Positions 10,899-23,505 of a stretch of 64,000 nt of DNA are shown piece by piece. This DNA comes from Chlorella sorokiniana (taxonomy: Eukaryota; Chlorophyta; Trebouxiophyceae; Chlorellales; Chlorellaceae). The stretch's first letter is position 1. Each line of letters begins with the position of its first letter. The stretch covers positions 1,054,001-1,118,000 of the forward strand of contig CP084614.1 of the NCBI GenBank assembly GCA_025917655.1, read 5' to 3'. The position numbers and the translations under genes are program-made. The notes under the pieces are model-generated. The model searched no databases. It was not told the DNA's origin and saw nothing but the letters and a program-made list of their open reading frames with translations.

Positions 10899-13800
10899 GG
10901 GGGGGGCAGCCGTCTATGTGTGCCTCCCCCTGCTCAGCCAGCGGCGTGTGGCGTGCGTGCTCCGTGAGCAGCGCTGCTGAGCCTGCTCAATGGTGTGATG
11001 GAGGGCCGCCATGCAGGCGTGCCCCTGTCGGTGTGAACAACGCTCCCACTCTCTCTACCAGTCACCACCCGCAATGCTTCCACCTCGTGTCCCCCCAGGT
11101 GCTGGAGAACTCGGAGGGCGGCACTGCCGGCACGCTTCTGGCAGCGGTGAACAACTGCGTGACGCCGGCGGGGCGGCGCCGCCTGCGCCAGTGGCTCTGC
11201 CGCCCGCTGGCCCGCATCGCCGACATCGAGGCGCGACAGGACGCGGTGGCGGCGCTGATGGGGCCCGCGGAGGAGGCCGCCGCCGCCGCACGCACGCTGT
11301 TCAAGGGTGGGCAGGTTACGGGGGAAGAGGGGCAGGCGCATGCAGCATCCAGCCCATGTCTCGTCTTGCTTTAGCCATGCATCTCTGCACACACGCTGCC
11401 CAGCCAAAAGCACCAGCTACAAACACAGGAATTGTCAGCCCCCTCCCGCCCCCACCCCCACCCCACCCCACCCACCCACCACCACCACCACATGCACATC
11501 CGCACCAATTACCACAATCTCTTCCCCATAACACCCACACCCACACCCCCGCCCACCCCACTCCCCGCCCGCTCCTGCAGGGGTGGCCGACCTGGAGCGG
11601 GACCTGGCGCGCATCACGGCGGCGGGGCAGGGGGCGGGGGCGGCGCGGACGCCCCCACGTCATCCTCTACGAGGACGTGGCGCGCAGGAGGGTCAAGGTG
11701 TGTGTGTGTGTGGGGTGGGGTGGGGGGGGGCGGCGTGCTGCGACGCCCTGCGCGTGCTGACGCGCGGTGGGCATCCGGCCGTGCCAGCAGGGGCAGGCTG
11801 GGGCGCGGGGCACGACAGCGCCCAGCCGTGAGGCGGCTGCCGGCAATACCAAGCCGCGACAACCCCTCCCCCTTCCTGCCCCCGCAGGCGTACGCCGCTG
11901 CCCTGCGCGGCCTGCAGCACATCCAGGATGCGGCGGCGGGCTTCCAGGGTGCGCCTCGCGCTGCTGCCTGGCATCCCAGCCATAAACACATCCTGCCCTG
12001 CAGTGCACCCTTGCTTGTGGGCCTGCACTTGAACCCCCCAACCGAACAAAATGCCGCAAACCAGCCCTTCCACCCCCATGCCCCGCCTGCAGCGCTGGGT
12101 GACGCAGTGGACAGCGCGCTGCTGCGGCGCCTGGTCACCCCGGGGGAGGTGAGGGGGCGCGCAACAACCGCCCCTGCGTCTCTCCCCTGCCGCGCCGCGT
12201 GCCACCTAGGCGCGCCTGCCGCTGTGTGCCGATCCCTGCATGTCTGGTTGTACGGGGAAGCGCCGGTGGAGCAGAGAGCATGCCACGCCGCAGCGTTGTG
12301 CATACATACGCATCCACACACACTCTGAACACTCTCGTGCCCCCCCACACACACACACACGCGCAGCTCTTTCCCGACATGGCGGCGGCCCTGGGCGAGA
12401 TGCAGGCGGCCACCGACTGGGCGGCGGCGGAGGCCAGCGGGCGGGTGGAGCCGGCGCGGGGGTGGACGAGGCCTATGACGCCGCCCTGGACGCGGAGGAG
12501 GCGGCGGAGGCGGCGCTGGGCGGATACCTGCAGGTGGGAGCTGCTGTGTGTATGTGGGCGGGCGTGGGAGGGGGAGGGGGGCGCGCCCTAACTTCAGTGG
12601 GGCAGCGCCTCGGAGAAAATGGAGCGATGCGGGCCGCATCCCGCGCGATGGTGGCGGCAGGAGGCTGGGCGCGCCGGCGTGCTTGTGCCGCCAGGCGGCC
12701 CGCTTGCCTCAGCAGGGAAACGGGGCAGCGGGGCAGCGCCTGCAGCTGGCGCGCTCCACCCGCAGCTCTGTCCACAGCGGCCCCCCGTCGCCTCACCCTT
12801 GTGCTCCCCTTGTGCAGGAGGCGCGACGTGCTGTGGGCGCCGGGGTGCGGGTGCAGTACGTGAGCGTGAACAAGGAGAGCCACGTGCTGGAGGTGCCCGA
12901 GGTGCGTGCTGCTGTGGGCGTGTGGGTGGGGTTTCTGTGAGTAGCGGGGAAGGGGGCGAGAGGAGGAGAGGGGGGTTGGGGGCGAAAGGGACGAAAGGCG
13001 TGGAAGGGGAGCCGTGCGCTTGTCACCCTGCTCGCTCGAAGGCAAGGCCGCGAATCGCGCAGGCCTTGGCAGTGGGGCGGGTTCACCGACCGGCACCTGC
13101 CTGCATGACCGCCACTGCAGGGCGCCCCGTGCCCGCCAGCTGGGAGCTGACCAGCCAGCGCAAGGGGGTGAAGCGGTACGTGACGGAGGAGCTGCGCGGG
13201 CTGGTGCGGGCGCGGGAGGCGGCGGCGGAGGCCAAGGAGCGGGCGCAGGGCGGCATCCTGCAGGGCATGATGCGCGGCTTTGCCGCCCGCAAGGCCCTGT
13301 GGGCCGCCGCCGTGGACTGCATGGCGCAGCTGGACGCGCTGATGAGCCTGGCGGTGGCGGCGGCCTGCGGCGCGGGCACCATGTGCCGCCCCGCCTCCTG
13401 CCCTGGTCCCCGGCGATGGCGGCGCGCCGCTGCTGCGCGCGCGGGCGCTGCGCCACCCTGCGGGCCTGTCGGGCGGGACGGCACCTTTGTGCCCAACGAT
13501 GTGGAGCTCGGGGGCCCGCACGCGCCGCCCTTCATAGTGCTGACGGGTGAACGGGCGTAGGGGGCGCATCGGGGCGCCCAGCACCGCAGCCGGCCCGTGG
13601 CGTGTGGGCCAAGGCTGGCTTCACCAGACGCTGCATCCGCGCGTCTGGTGCCGCCAGCAGTCCCGGCATGCAAAAGCCTGCGCAATCCCAGTCCCAGCCC
13701 CTGGCCCCAGCCCCTGGCCCGCCTGCCAGCCGGCTGCCCGCCGCCACCACTGCATTGTCGGCCCCAACCCACCCCCCCCACACCCACGCGCAGGCCCCAA

Positions 13801-14001
13801 CATGGGCGGCAAGTCCACGCTGATGCGGCAGGTGTGCCTGGCGGCGCTGCTGGCCCAGGTGGGGGCGTGGGTGCCGGCGGAGGGGCTGGAGCTGTGCCCC
13901 GCGGACGCGGTGTTTGTGCGGCAGGGCGCCCGCGACCGCATCCTGCTGGGCCAGTCCACCTTCCTGGTGGAGCTGTCGGAGAGACGCGCGCCGCGCTGCA
14001 C

Positions 14002-14041
<40 letters not shown>

Positions 14042-15083
14042 ACGGGTGGAGGGGTGGAGGCGGGTCGGGTAGAAGGGGAGGGCTGGCCCTCCCAGGGGGA
14101 GGCCGCGTGGTGTGGGGTTGCGGCCCTCTCCAGAACCAGGGACAAGCGGGTCTGCGGTGCCCTCCGCGGCAGCCTGGGCCCAGGCAAGGCAGCCCCCGTG
14201 TGCCGTGCCCCTCACGGCCGCTGCCGCCGTGCTCCCCAACTTCCGCGTCTCGCCGGCTGCAAACCACCTGCCCCGCCCCCGCCTTCCCCCCCCCCCCCGC
14301 ACACCGTCCAGGGCCACCCCCTCCTCCCTGGTCATCCTGGATGAGCTGGGGCGGGGCACCTCCACGGGGACGGCGCCGCCATCGCCGCCGCGGTGCTGGA
14401 CCACCTCACCGCCCGCGTGGGCTGCCGCGGCCTCTTTGCCACGCACTACCACCACATTGCGGGTGGGGGCGCTCCTTTTGGAGAGGGGGATGAGGGGCGT
14501 GTGCTTTCAGGCAGCCCGCCAGAGGATGCTGGGAAATTTGTGTCACAGATGGCGCCCGGCTCCTTGCCACACCTGCCTGCCTGCCCCCTGGCCTGCCCAA
14601 CACCCCCACAGCCGCTGACTCCACATTTGCGCGCCCCCACTCATTCTTGCCCCCTGCCGCCCCTTGCCCCCTGCCACCCAGACTCCCACGCGTGCGATCC
14701 CGCGTCGCCATCAAGCACATGGGCTGCGCGGTGGCGCCCCCGCCCAGCCCGGCGGCGTGGAGGAGGTCACCTTTCTGTACCGCCTCACCGACGGCGCCTG
14801 CCCCAAGTCGTACGGCGCAAACGTGGCGCGCCTGGCGGGGCTGCCCGACTCGGTGGTGGCCCGCGCCGCCGCCAAGGCCCACGAGAGCGAGGAGGCGCGG
14901 CACGCGGCCGCAACGGCTGGCGGTGATTGCGGCGACGGCACGGTCGGCGGCGCGGGCGGCGCGCGGCAGCTGCTGCAGCGCGCCGCGGCGGCGTGCAGGG
15001 CGGCGGTGGGCGGGGAGGAAGGGGCGGCGGCGGCGGTGCTGCGGCTGCAGGCAGAGGTGCGGCGCTTCCTGCGCCTGGACTAG
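6432..15083 (+). CDS. MSH6: MSH6 mismatch-repair ATPase
   Basis: A long gene with about 20 exons encoding the MutS homologue that pairs with MSH2 to recognise base mismatches and small loops. The N-terminus carries a PCNA-interacting box, QRSISAFF (about 6462-6485). A Tudor-like domain follows ([21 protein letters not shown], about 6860-6930, then [12 protein letters not shown], 7075-7115) and a basic disordered linker. The mismatch-binding MutS I domain includes [13 protein letters not shown] (8475-8515). The lever/clamp region includes [18 protein letters not shown] (about 11105-11160). The ATPase follows [10 protein letters not shown], a MSH6-type lead-in. It has Walker [10 protein letters not shown] (about 13796-13820), [11 protein letters not shown] and Walker [15 protein letters not shown] (about 14318-14365). 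The conserved frame breaks by one base at short G/C runs near 9745 and 14366, most likely sequencing error. An alternative in-frame ATG lies at 6411. Confidence 0.93.
6462..6485 (+). other. PCNA-interacting (PIP) box of MSH6
   Basis: The encoded QRSISAFF fits the PIP consensus Q-x-x-hydrophobic-x-x-aromatic-aromatic and lies about ten residues from the start. This is the normal position and role in MSH6 of yeast, animals and plants, where it links repair to the replication clamp. Confidence 0.85.
10869..10906 (+). repeat. (GT)n plus G-run microsatellite in MSH6 intron
   Basis: About 14 GT dinucleotides followed by nine Gs, starting right at the donor of the intron after the ALENLE exon. The same intron ends in a C-rich acceptor. 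Confidence 0.9.
14004..14038 (+). repeat. (GT)n microsatellite at an MSH6 intron donor
   Basis: About 17 GT dinucleotides start within the donor after the STFLVELSE exon. A C-run of about 14 lies near the matching acceptor (about 14286-14298). Confidence 0.9.
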
Positions 15084-15345
15084 GCGGGCAGAGCAGCACG
15101 AGATAGTTGCAGGACCGAGCTTGAGCAAGAATAAACTCATGGTTGCATTGCCGTCAGGTCAGGTAGTCACGCAGTGCGGCTGCTTGTGTCATCGCAGTAT
15201 CTAGCAATCATTGCAATGCAAGTAGTGGTGGCGCGTGCTACTCAGCGCGCTGGCCGAGAAGAAAATACTGATGCATGGGCTCGCTGATCGCACGCCGCTG
15301 GGTGCCGCGGCTGCTAGCCCCGTATCCCGCCGCCCCGCCGCGGCG

Positions 15346-17445
15346 TCACTCCCCGCCCACAAACCGCGCCTGCGGCAGCAGCTGGGCCAGCAGGGGCAGG
15401 GCGCGCAGGCGGGCGGCCTCGGCGGCCGGCAGGCAGAACTGGGCAAACAGGCCGTCGGGGGCGTGCGGGTGGCAGGCGGGGCGGATGACGGCCATGTCGC
15501 GGGCGCGGGGCATCGTCAGGCCCAGCTGGTAGGTGGGGGCCCAGGCCAAGGTCCAGCCCCTGCAATGAACAGAGGGGGCGGGGCGGGCTGGAGTTGGGGC
15601 AAGGGGGCTGGGGCTGGCAACGTGCCGCGGCCTCAGCAGCCCCAGCGCAGCCACAGCCGGCTGCATTGCCCAGGCGTGCTCCAAGCGGCGCCTGCAGCTC
15701 CAGCTCAGCCCCATCCCCAGCCCCCTCCCACCCACCTGCCCCGTGGGCACGTAGTTGGTGGTGCAGGTGAGGTAGGGCAGGCGGCGGCCGGCCAGGAAGG
15801 ACAGCATGCGCAGCGCGGGGCCGCCACCAGCGCCTCGGCGTCGGCCAGCTCGCGCACCGCGGCCTCGGGGCTGGCGCGGAAGGCCGCCGTGGCGGCGCGC
15901 AGCGCCCCGCCAGGGCCTGCAGCGCGCCGCGCCCGTCGCCCGCCGCGGGCTGCTCCGAGCCAGGCGGCAGGCCGACGCGCAGCATGTAGGCCGCGTTGCC
16001 CACGTAGCCCTCCGGGGTGGGCTGCTGCACCAGCGCCGCCATGCAGTGCGGCCTGACGGGCAGCAGCGGGCGCCCCTGCGCCGCGTGCAGCAGCAGCGCG
16101 CAGGCCGACTGCACCGCGTCGCCGGTCGTCACCCCGGGGATGGGGTTGCCGGCTGCAGGGGGGCAAGGGAGGCAAGAGGAGACAGTGCGGACTCAGCACA
16201 TCTACAGAGGGGATTGTTGTTTGACAACCTGCCGGTGTGCTGCTCTGAGCTGTTCCCCGGCCTGCCACTCCCCCCGCCGACCCGCCTCCCACCTGCAGCC
16301 AGCTGCTTCAGCGCCGCCACCTGGGCCCCCGGTATGTGCAGCAGCAGCAGCTCCATCTGCTGGCAAGCGTCCACCACCAGCAGCTTGGCCAGGCGCCAGT
16401 AGCCGCCCAGGGAGGCAGACACCTGCAGCGGCGCCGCCTCAGCGCTGCCACCGGCGTCGCCGCCGTCGGGGCCGTCGCCGTCGGGGTCGCCGGTGATGCC
16501 GCTGTGCTCGCCGCCAGGCCCACGCAGCCCCAGCTGCGCCGCCATGTGCTGCGAGGACATCAGGCGGCGGTCGCAGGGCTGCAGCAGCGCGGCGGCGTCC
16601 AGCGGCGAGCCGGGGCAGGCTGCCTGGCGGTAGCGTGCCGCCACGTGGGCGGCCAGGGCGGGCCAGCGCATGCCGTCGACCACCACGTGGCTCAGCGACA
16701 GGGCCAGGATGTCGCCGTCGGCAAGCCGCGTGAGCTGCACCCGCAACAAGGGGTCCTTGCCTGCCAGGATGCTGCGGGGCGGAAGGGGGAGGGCACAAAG
16801 CGTCGAGCCGGTCCTGCTGAATAAAACGCAACTCCTGGGGTGTCTGGACAGTCCCACCTTGAAACCGCATCCCCGTCTGCGCAAGCACCCCAGCCTCACC
16901 GCTGGCCGTTCATGGCGGGGATGTAGAAGGGGATGGCGGGGCTGGCGAGGGTGATGCCGGCCTTGGCCCAAGTGTCGGGCGCCATGGCCGCCACCCCGAC
17001 GTCCCGCCTCTCCTGCACGCTCAGCGCCGCGCCCTCCCCTGTGTGCTCGATGGCCAGGCTGCCAAGGGTGCCGCCCTCCATCTTGCTGATTCTGCACGGG
17101 GATGGAGCCCAGCGTCGAGGGCCGGCAATGCATCCAGCGTTCGGTTGGCCAGCGGTTGGACCTCTGCCCTTACAGCCAACTGCCAGCGCTCTGAGCGGGG
17201 CCTCACCTGCCCGCAAGGAACGGCAGGTCGTCGACGGTGGCCTGCAGGCCAGCCTCCAGCGCCGCAACATCCAGCCTGCCGCCCTGGAAGCCCCAGGCGC
17301 GCGCCGTCGCTGTGATCACGTTCACTTGGTCGAGGCAGCTCAACGCCGTCCTGCCCTGCCGACCCTGCGGCTGCGAGGGTTGTATGACCCTCTCCAACAC
17401 CGTTGTGGATATAACCGGCTTGGGGAGGAGCCTTGGGAGGCACAT
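15346..17445 (-). CDS. BAHD-like acyl-CoA acyltransferase
   Basis: Four or five exons on the minus strand. The product resembles plant BAHD acyltransferases, which move an acyl group from acyl-CoA to an alcohol or amine. The N-terminal segment (LSCLDQVNVITATARAWGF, near 17290-17345) matches the family's first strand region. The catalytic HxxxD box is clear as HVVVDGMRW (about 16660-16690), with His as general base. The second family motif, DFGWG, is not recognisable: the expected place reads LAWAPTYQLG (about 15520-15550). The C-terminal half includes LPYLTCTTNYVPTG and ends at the stop at 15346. Within the last large exon the frame slips by one base near 15905 and 15817, both short G/C runs, so the true protein is probably intact. 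Substrate not predictable. The start at 17445 is an ATG directly before the conserved N-terminus and is divergent from BTA1. Confidence 0.75.
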
Positions 17446-17941
17446 GTTGGGCAGGAAGGGGGCGCTGCCCTGCCAACAGCAGGCGCCGGCGCCTAGTGGG
17501 GTGGCGGGATATGATGGCTTAAGTCACCTGAAAAACAAGTGGAGATCGCAAACAAAGTTCGGGAGATGTATGAGTAACCCCGGTGTGATGGCCCGGAGCA
17601 TGACCCGAGGCAGAAACGGGACAGGCGTTGCAGGCCTTCCAGAGCCACCGTTATTTGCGGAAGGACGATCAACATCATAAGGAGGCTATCAGAGCCTCAA
17701 TTAAGCCCGGGCTCGCGCTCAGCACGCGCAGCATCAAACTGGTGCGAATGATACCAGCACCCCTGCCGCTTGAAATGTCGAGCAGCTCTCCTGCATCAGG
17801 TCTTGTCACGATCGGTCTCAACCGATTGCAACACAATCGGCGCCTTCACAGCGTGCCTGCTTGCCTGCCTGTGCACCAAGACTTGGCGGGAAGGCCCATC
17901 ACCCACACGCCCGCGCCAGGAATCACTGTGAGGTCGGCGTC
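17446..17941. other. divergent intergenic region, BAHD-like / BTA1
   Basis: About 500 bases between two genes transcribed away from each other. It presumably carries both promoters. I see no coding segment, and no repeat other than scattered short A-rich patches. Confidence 0.5.
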
Positions 17942-20900
17942 ATGGGTAAGGGCGGCGATGCAAGCGATGTGCGGCCCAGGAGCAGCGCAAAGGGGCTGCG
18001 GCGGTCGCCGTCGATGATGGAGCGCCTGGCGAGCCTGGAGGTCAAGCTGGAGGCGCGCCAGAAGCTGCAGGTAGGCGCTTACGCTGGTTGGGGCTGTGCG
18101 TCTGGGAAGATGCAGGCCAATCCAGCTGGATGGTGCGCCGCTGGCACATGATGTGCCTCCGCCAGGATGCGCTGGGGCGAGCCCCGCACTCCCCTCACAA
18201 CCCTGGCTGTGTCCGCCCTGGCAGAGCCTCAAGAACGACATTGTGGTGCTGAAGAATATCTGGTTCAAGAAGCTGCGGGACACAGACGACCACGCCGACA
18301 GGCTGGAGGGCTTCTACAAGGGCCAAGCGCACGCATGTGGGTGGCGGCAGCAGGCGCCGCCGCCGCCACCGGGAGGGCATGCTGGCTGGCAGGCTACGCT
18401 GCCCGCGCATGCAGACATGCATGCCACGCTGGCTGCCGCTCTGCCGCGCAACAAGCGGCTCACGGCGCTGTCAGCATGGGCGACTCAAGGCGTGCCTGCC
18501 ATGGGTACCTGTGGCCTGTGCCTCACGCTCATGCTGTCCTGGGTCGCGCCCCCCTTCCCGGCAGACGACTCCTTCCGCTCCAAGTTCCTGTGGGGCCGCC
18601 GCCCCATGCTGGCCGCCTGCGCCGCCCGCCTCCGCGACTTTGACAACATGGTGGGCGGCTGGATGGGAGCGGCAGCATAGCCAGCAGCATCCTCACCCGC
18701 CCGCCAGCCTCTCTCGCCAGGGCGCCTTGCAGGGCTTTGCCTGGTGGCATGACCCACAGGCCAGCGCACCTCACCACCCCCGCACTTGATCCTTGTCCCG
18801 TGGGCTTTGCCTTGCGCAGGTCTGGGTGGACCTGGGTGGCGGCACGGGCGAGAACGTGTCGCTGATGAGCTCGTACATCGACCTGTCCCGCTTCCGCCAC
18901 ATCTATATCGTCGACCTCTGCAAGTCGCTGTGCGAGCAGGTGGGGGCGGCGCAGCAAGGCACGGGTCCCGGGGATCCAGCGCTGCGCACGGCTGCCCCTC
19001 AACCCGCCCTGGCACCTCAGCGCTCTCCCGACCCGCTGCTTATCCCTCCCCCTCCCTTCCCCTCTCCTGCGCACCTCCCAACCCTCAGGCCCGCAAGAAG
19101 GTGGCGGAGCATGGCTGGACCAACGTGAGTGTGATTGAGGCGGACGCCTGCCAGTTTGCGCCCCCGGAGGGCGCCGCCACCCTCGTCACCTTCTCCTACT
19201 CGCTCTCCAGTGAGACCTTTGGGGGGGCTTCATCTGTTTGTGTTGGATTCGACGTCTCTGTATCGAGGGGGCCCTTGTGGGTCAGGGGTGGGAATGGTGG
19301 CAGCGGGGCGGCTAGCTCCATCACAGCGGTGGCGCCACCTCCAGCCGCCATCGCTCGCGGCACGAAAGCGCAGCGGGGCACACGCGCCGGCTGCGCCCTG
19401 ATCCGTGCCGCCGCTCGCCTCCCCCTCCCCCACTTGCGCCCCTTCCAGTGATCCCGCCCTTCCACGCCGCCGTGGACCGCGCCATCTCCTACCTGGACCG
19501 CGACCAGGGGCTGCTGGGGGTCTGCGACTTCTACACCTCTGCCAAGTGAGGGGGAATGGGGTGGGGGCCAGCAGAGCCTGCACAAGGACCCCGGGAAAGC
19601 CGCCGCCCTTGCGCCTCCCTCGCAACAGACGAGCAGCAGGCGCCGCCAGGCCCTGCGCGTTGCGGTTGACACAGCCTGCTTGCCTCCCGCCCAGGTACGA
19701 CCTGCCCATGCGGCAGCACACCTGGCCGCGACGCTTCTTCTGGCGCTGCGTGTTTGACAGCGACAACATCGACCTGGGGCCTGAGAGGCGCCAGTACCTG
19801 GACCACCAGCTCAGCCGAGTGTGGGAGTGAGTGGCGGCAAGTGGTGACAAGTGTCTTGGCACATGTGTGTGCAGCTGGTGTTGCACATGAGCTTGGAAGG
19901 CATGTGGCGATGAGCCGCCGCCTGGTTAGGCGGCGGCAAGCGCTGCTGCGCGGCTGCATCTCCGGCGCCGACCCCCTTCGTCCCCCTTGACGGTACGCAG
20001 GTACAACGACGAGGGCTCCATCCCCTACGTGCCCTTCCTGCGCGCGCCCTGGTACTGCTGGGTGGGGCGCATCCCGCGGCTGGAGAGCCTGCTGGTGGAG
20101 AACAAGGTGGAGGCGCCCGCCTTCTTCCCCCTCCTTCCTCTACACACAGTCCTGGGAGGACCCGCGTGCCGACGAGCCCCACCTGCAGGTGGGGGCTGAG
20201 TTGGGGGCGGGACGGGGCCTGACACAGGAGCCGACGCAGCATTGCAGCATGGGAGCACCGGGCGGTGTGCACATGGGAGCACCCGACGGGGGGCCGCCTG
20301 CAGCGGTGGCAGCCCAGCATCCAGGCCGCCCACGTGGCATGGACACCCCCACACGGGCCCGCTGGAAGTGGCTCACCTAGACATGCGCGCCCCTGCTGCA
20401 ACGCCCCGCAGATCAACGAGAACGACGTGTGCCTGACCCTGACCTCCGGCGGATGCAACTCCCTCCACCTCTGCATCAACGGCGCGCGCAAGGTGCCCCC
20501 ATCGTGTGCCGTGGCAGCGGCGTCGGCGGCCGGCTGTTCTTCCAGCAATGCAAGGGCTGCTGCATGGCTGGTCACCCATGGCAGGCCCTGGCCCCCACCA
20601 CCGTACCGCAGGTGTACAGCGTGGACTGCAACCCCGCCCAGAGCGCGCTGCTGGAGCTCAAGCAGGTGGCCATCCGCCAGCTGGCCTACGAAGACGTGTG
20701 GGCGCTGTTCGGGGAGGGAAAGGTGGGCGGCGGCGGGGGGCGGCTCTCACTTGTGGCGCGCTCTTCAGGAACCCCAGCGTGGCCAGCATGCTGCGCTCTG
20801 TCGCCACTCATCCCAGCTGACTCTGCGCCCGCATGCTGTCCTGTCCCCCGCCACTGCCACTGCCACCCACCACCCACCCACCCACCCACCCAACCCTGCA

Positions 20901-22736
20901 GCACCCTCGGGCCGCCGAGCTGTTCGAGCGCGACCTGGCCCCCTTCCTCAGCCAGTCGGCGCTGCGCTTCTGGCGCCCCCGCCTGCGCTACTTTGGGGAC
21001 GGCCTGTACTACCACGGCGGCATGGTGGGTGGGGGGTGGGTGGGCCGGCCTCCCTGCTGGCGTTGCAGGGCCGGGGTGGGGGGAGCAGCAGGTGCTGGAT
21101 GCGAGGGGGGCCTGCAAGCGGCCGACCTGCGCCTGGCTGGAGGCGCGACTGTCGAGGTGTGACTGCCAGCGTAGCGCCGTCGCACGGCGCTCGCCCGAAC
21201 CTGTCGCCCACAGCCCCCCGCCCTCGCCGCCGCATACTGCTCGCAGGGCAAGGTGGTGCGCACCGTGCAGCGCATGGCGGGCTGGTTGGGCATGGGGCGG
21301 GGTGGGCTGCTGTGGCGGAGGCCCCCACCCTGGAGGCGCAGCGTGCGGCCTGGGAGGCGCTGTGGGTAGTGCGCCTGCTGCGTGCGGTGCCCGCCTGGGC
21401 GCTTTCCATCATTGCCGACTTTGCGGCGCTGCTCTTCTTCAACCGCCTCACCCTTTGGTGGGTGGGCTGGAGGGGGACTGTGTGCATGTGTGTGTTTGTG
21501 GTGGGGTGGGGGATGGGCTTTCGGAGCGATTAGGACGCGCATCAAACATCAAAGTGCCAGCCATTGACTTCAATTTCTCAATCAAACAGATCCTGCGCCT
21601 GCCTCCTCAGGTTTGGCGGCGGCGTGCCGCTGAAGCAGTACCAGCTGATTGCGGCGGACGGCGTGCACATGAGCGCGTACGCGGCGCGCACCTTTGACGG
21701 CGTGGCGCAGAGCAGCCACCTGCGCAGCGACAACTACTTTTACTACAACTGCATCACCGGTGCGTGCGGTCGGAAGGGGAGGGGGAGAGGGGCTGCAGGT
21801 CGGAGCTGTCATTGTTCGACGGGTGATGACAAGTTTCTCTGTGCTTTGAACTGGAACGTCGTGCCCTGCCATTCATTCTGTATCTGTTGCAAGTTTTCAC
21901 TTCGGCTGCCAAGCCTGCCCAACCTAGCATCCCGCTTGCACCGCTTGCACCCGCAGGCCGCTTTGCGCGCGACAGCTGCCCCTCCTACCTGACCCCAGCC
22001 GGCTTCGCCACGCTCAAGGGCGGCGCCCTTGACGCCCTCACCATTGTCAACGGCTTCTTCCTGCCCACCCTGCGCGCACGCCAGTACACCAAGGTGAGGG
22101 GGAAACGTGAAGGGGCCATGGTGGGCTGCAAGGGCTGCTGAGCTTCTTGGTGTGACAGCTGGCAGGCAGGCAGACCAGGCGGCACCGCCCTTCAGGTTCA
22201 GAAGCGTGCCTGACCTGGGTGGCTGCCATCCGCAGGTCATCGTGATGGACAGCCTGGACTGGCAGGGCGACGCCGAGTGGCGGGAGATGGCGGCCACGCT
22301 GGCCAAGCAGGCAAGCTGGCATGCGGCAGGAGGCAGGCGCAGGCTCAGCTTGCGCCGTTGCGCTTAGGTTGGGCTGAAGGGGTGCTCGTGCCCTCGTCGC
22401 AACCCGCAACCCGGCCCCGCCGTCTGCAGGTGGCCCCCGGCGGCCGCGTCATCTGGCGCTCTGCAGCCTACGATCCCCCTATGCGCGCTACATCGCCCAG
22501 GCCGGCTTCGACGTGCGCTGCATCCAGCGGGCAGACCAGGGCTTCATGGACCGAGTCAACATGTGAGCAAGGGGGGCTGACTGTGATGTCTGTCTGTTGC
22601 CCCCAACATGGAGCACTGCGCTCTGCATGGGCAGCCGTGGCTTGCTGTGCTGGATCGGGGTGAAGGGTGTTGCTGCATGCTGCGTTGCAGGTATGCCTCC
22701 TTCTGGGTGGCAGTCAAGAAGGACAAGAAGCACTGA
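17942..22736 (+). CDS. BTA1: betaine lipid (DGTS) synthase, BtaB-BtaA fusion
   Basis: Multi-exon gene for the bifunctional enzyme that makes diacylglyceryl-N,N,N-trimethylhomoserine, a phosphorus-free membrane lipid. As in Chlamydomonas BTA1, the BtaB-like part comes first. It is a SAM methyltransferase with FLWGRRPML and the SAM loop VWVDLGGGTGENV (about 18817-18855), then SVIEADACQFAPPEG and LVTFSYSLS. The BtaA-like part follows: FLYTQSWEDPRADEPHLQ (about 20130-20185), INENDVCLTLTSGGCNSLHL, VYSVDCNPAQSALLELKQ and later SSHLRSDNYFYY. It ends VAVKKDKKH. BtaA transfers the aminocarboxypropyl group of SAM to diacylglycerol; BtaB then trimethylates it. The first exon is 17942-18070. A one-base slip sits at a C run near 20127. 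DGTS usually rises on phosphate starvation in this family, but no regulatory motif is visible. Confidence 0.92.
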
Positions 22737-23505
22737 TGCGCTTGGATTGCGGGCATGCCAGCGTGAGTGTTACGAGGGGGGCAACCCCTCCCCTTTTCGT
22801 TTCGTTTCGATAGGCCTGGCGCACACTCGCAACGCATGCAGCACGATGACAACGACTGTCCTTGCAGCGCCCTCTTCGTCCAGCATGTAGATCTTTTCCC
22901 GCTTTCCCCTGATAGTTATACCCTCCAGAATCGCTTTTCTGCTTGCCCGGTCTGCTGTGCCCCGTCACCCCGCATCTGTCGCGTCCTCTCATTCCTCCCG
23001 CTTGCAGCACTGACCTTGCGCCTGCTTGTTGCATGTCCTCCGCCTTTTGTACAAGCACCCGTACCTCCACAGCGATTCATCCCATTTTGTATTCCTCTGC
23101 GGCTCTGCTCCCACATCGCCTTTTGGTTGTCGTCAATACTCCCAATCCTCTTCAACCTTGTCCCATATGTTTTGGCGCCGTGGCGCTGCAGGTCTGACGT
23201 GAGCCATTCGAACGCCACCTCAACATTTTGCAACTACTTATATATCATTTCTTCCAAGAAATTCGGAACACAGCCCAAGGAGGCAGACCAGCAAGAGAAG
23301 CAGGGAGCTGCACGGCATAGCTGTGGCGCCGGCGCCGAAGCGCCACCGCCGCCGCAGCAGGCGCATCATGGGTGTCCTGGCGTCGTGTGAATTCAGTCGA
23401 AGCAAACACTAGATAAGGCAGTGAGCCATGGGGACATCGCAGCTAGAAGCGCCCACCTCTTGCCAATAGCCTCCACAGGTTCTCTTGAACCGTCAGCGGG
23501 CGCCG
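22737..23505. other. intergenic region, BTA1 / DRC11-like
   Basis: About 770 bases holding the 3' flank of BTA1 and the upstream region of the next gene. It is pyrimidine-rich around 22880-23180. I see nothing conserved in it. Confidence 0.4.

Noticed and set aside
13083-14267. Long open frame on the minus strand across the MSH6 ATPase
   Set aside because: GC-rich genes open long frames on the opposite strand. The plus strand here encodes clear MutS motifs, and the minus product has none.
14360-14400. MSH6 as a pseudogene because its ATPase frame breaks
   Set aside because: All other MutS blocks are preserved, and the same kind of one-base slip at short G/C runs affects several essential neighbours, so sequence error is the simpler cause.
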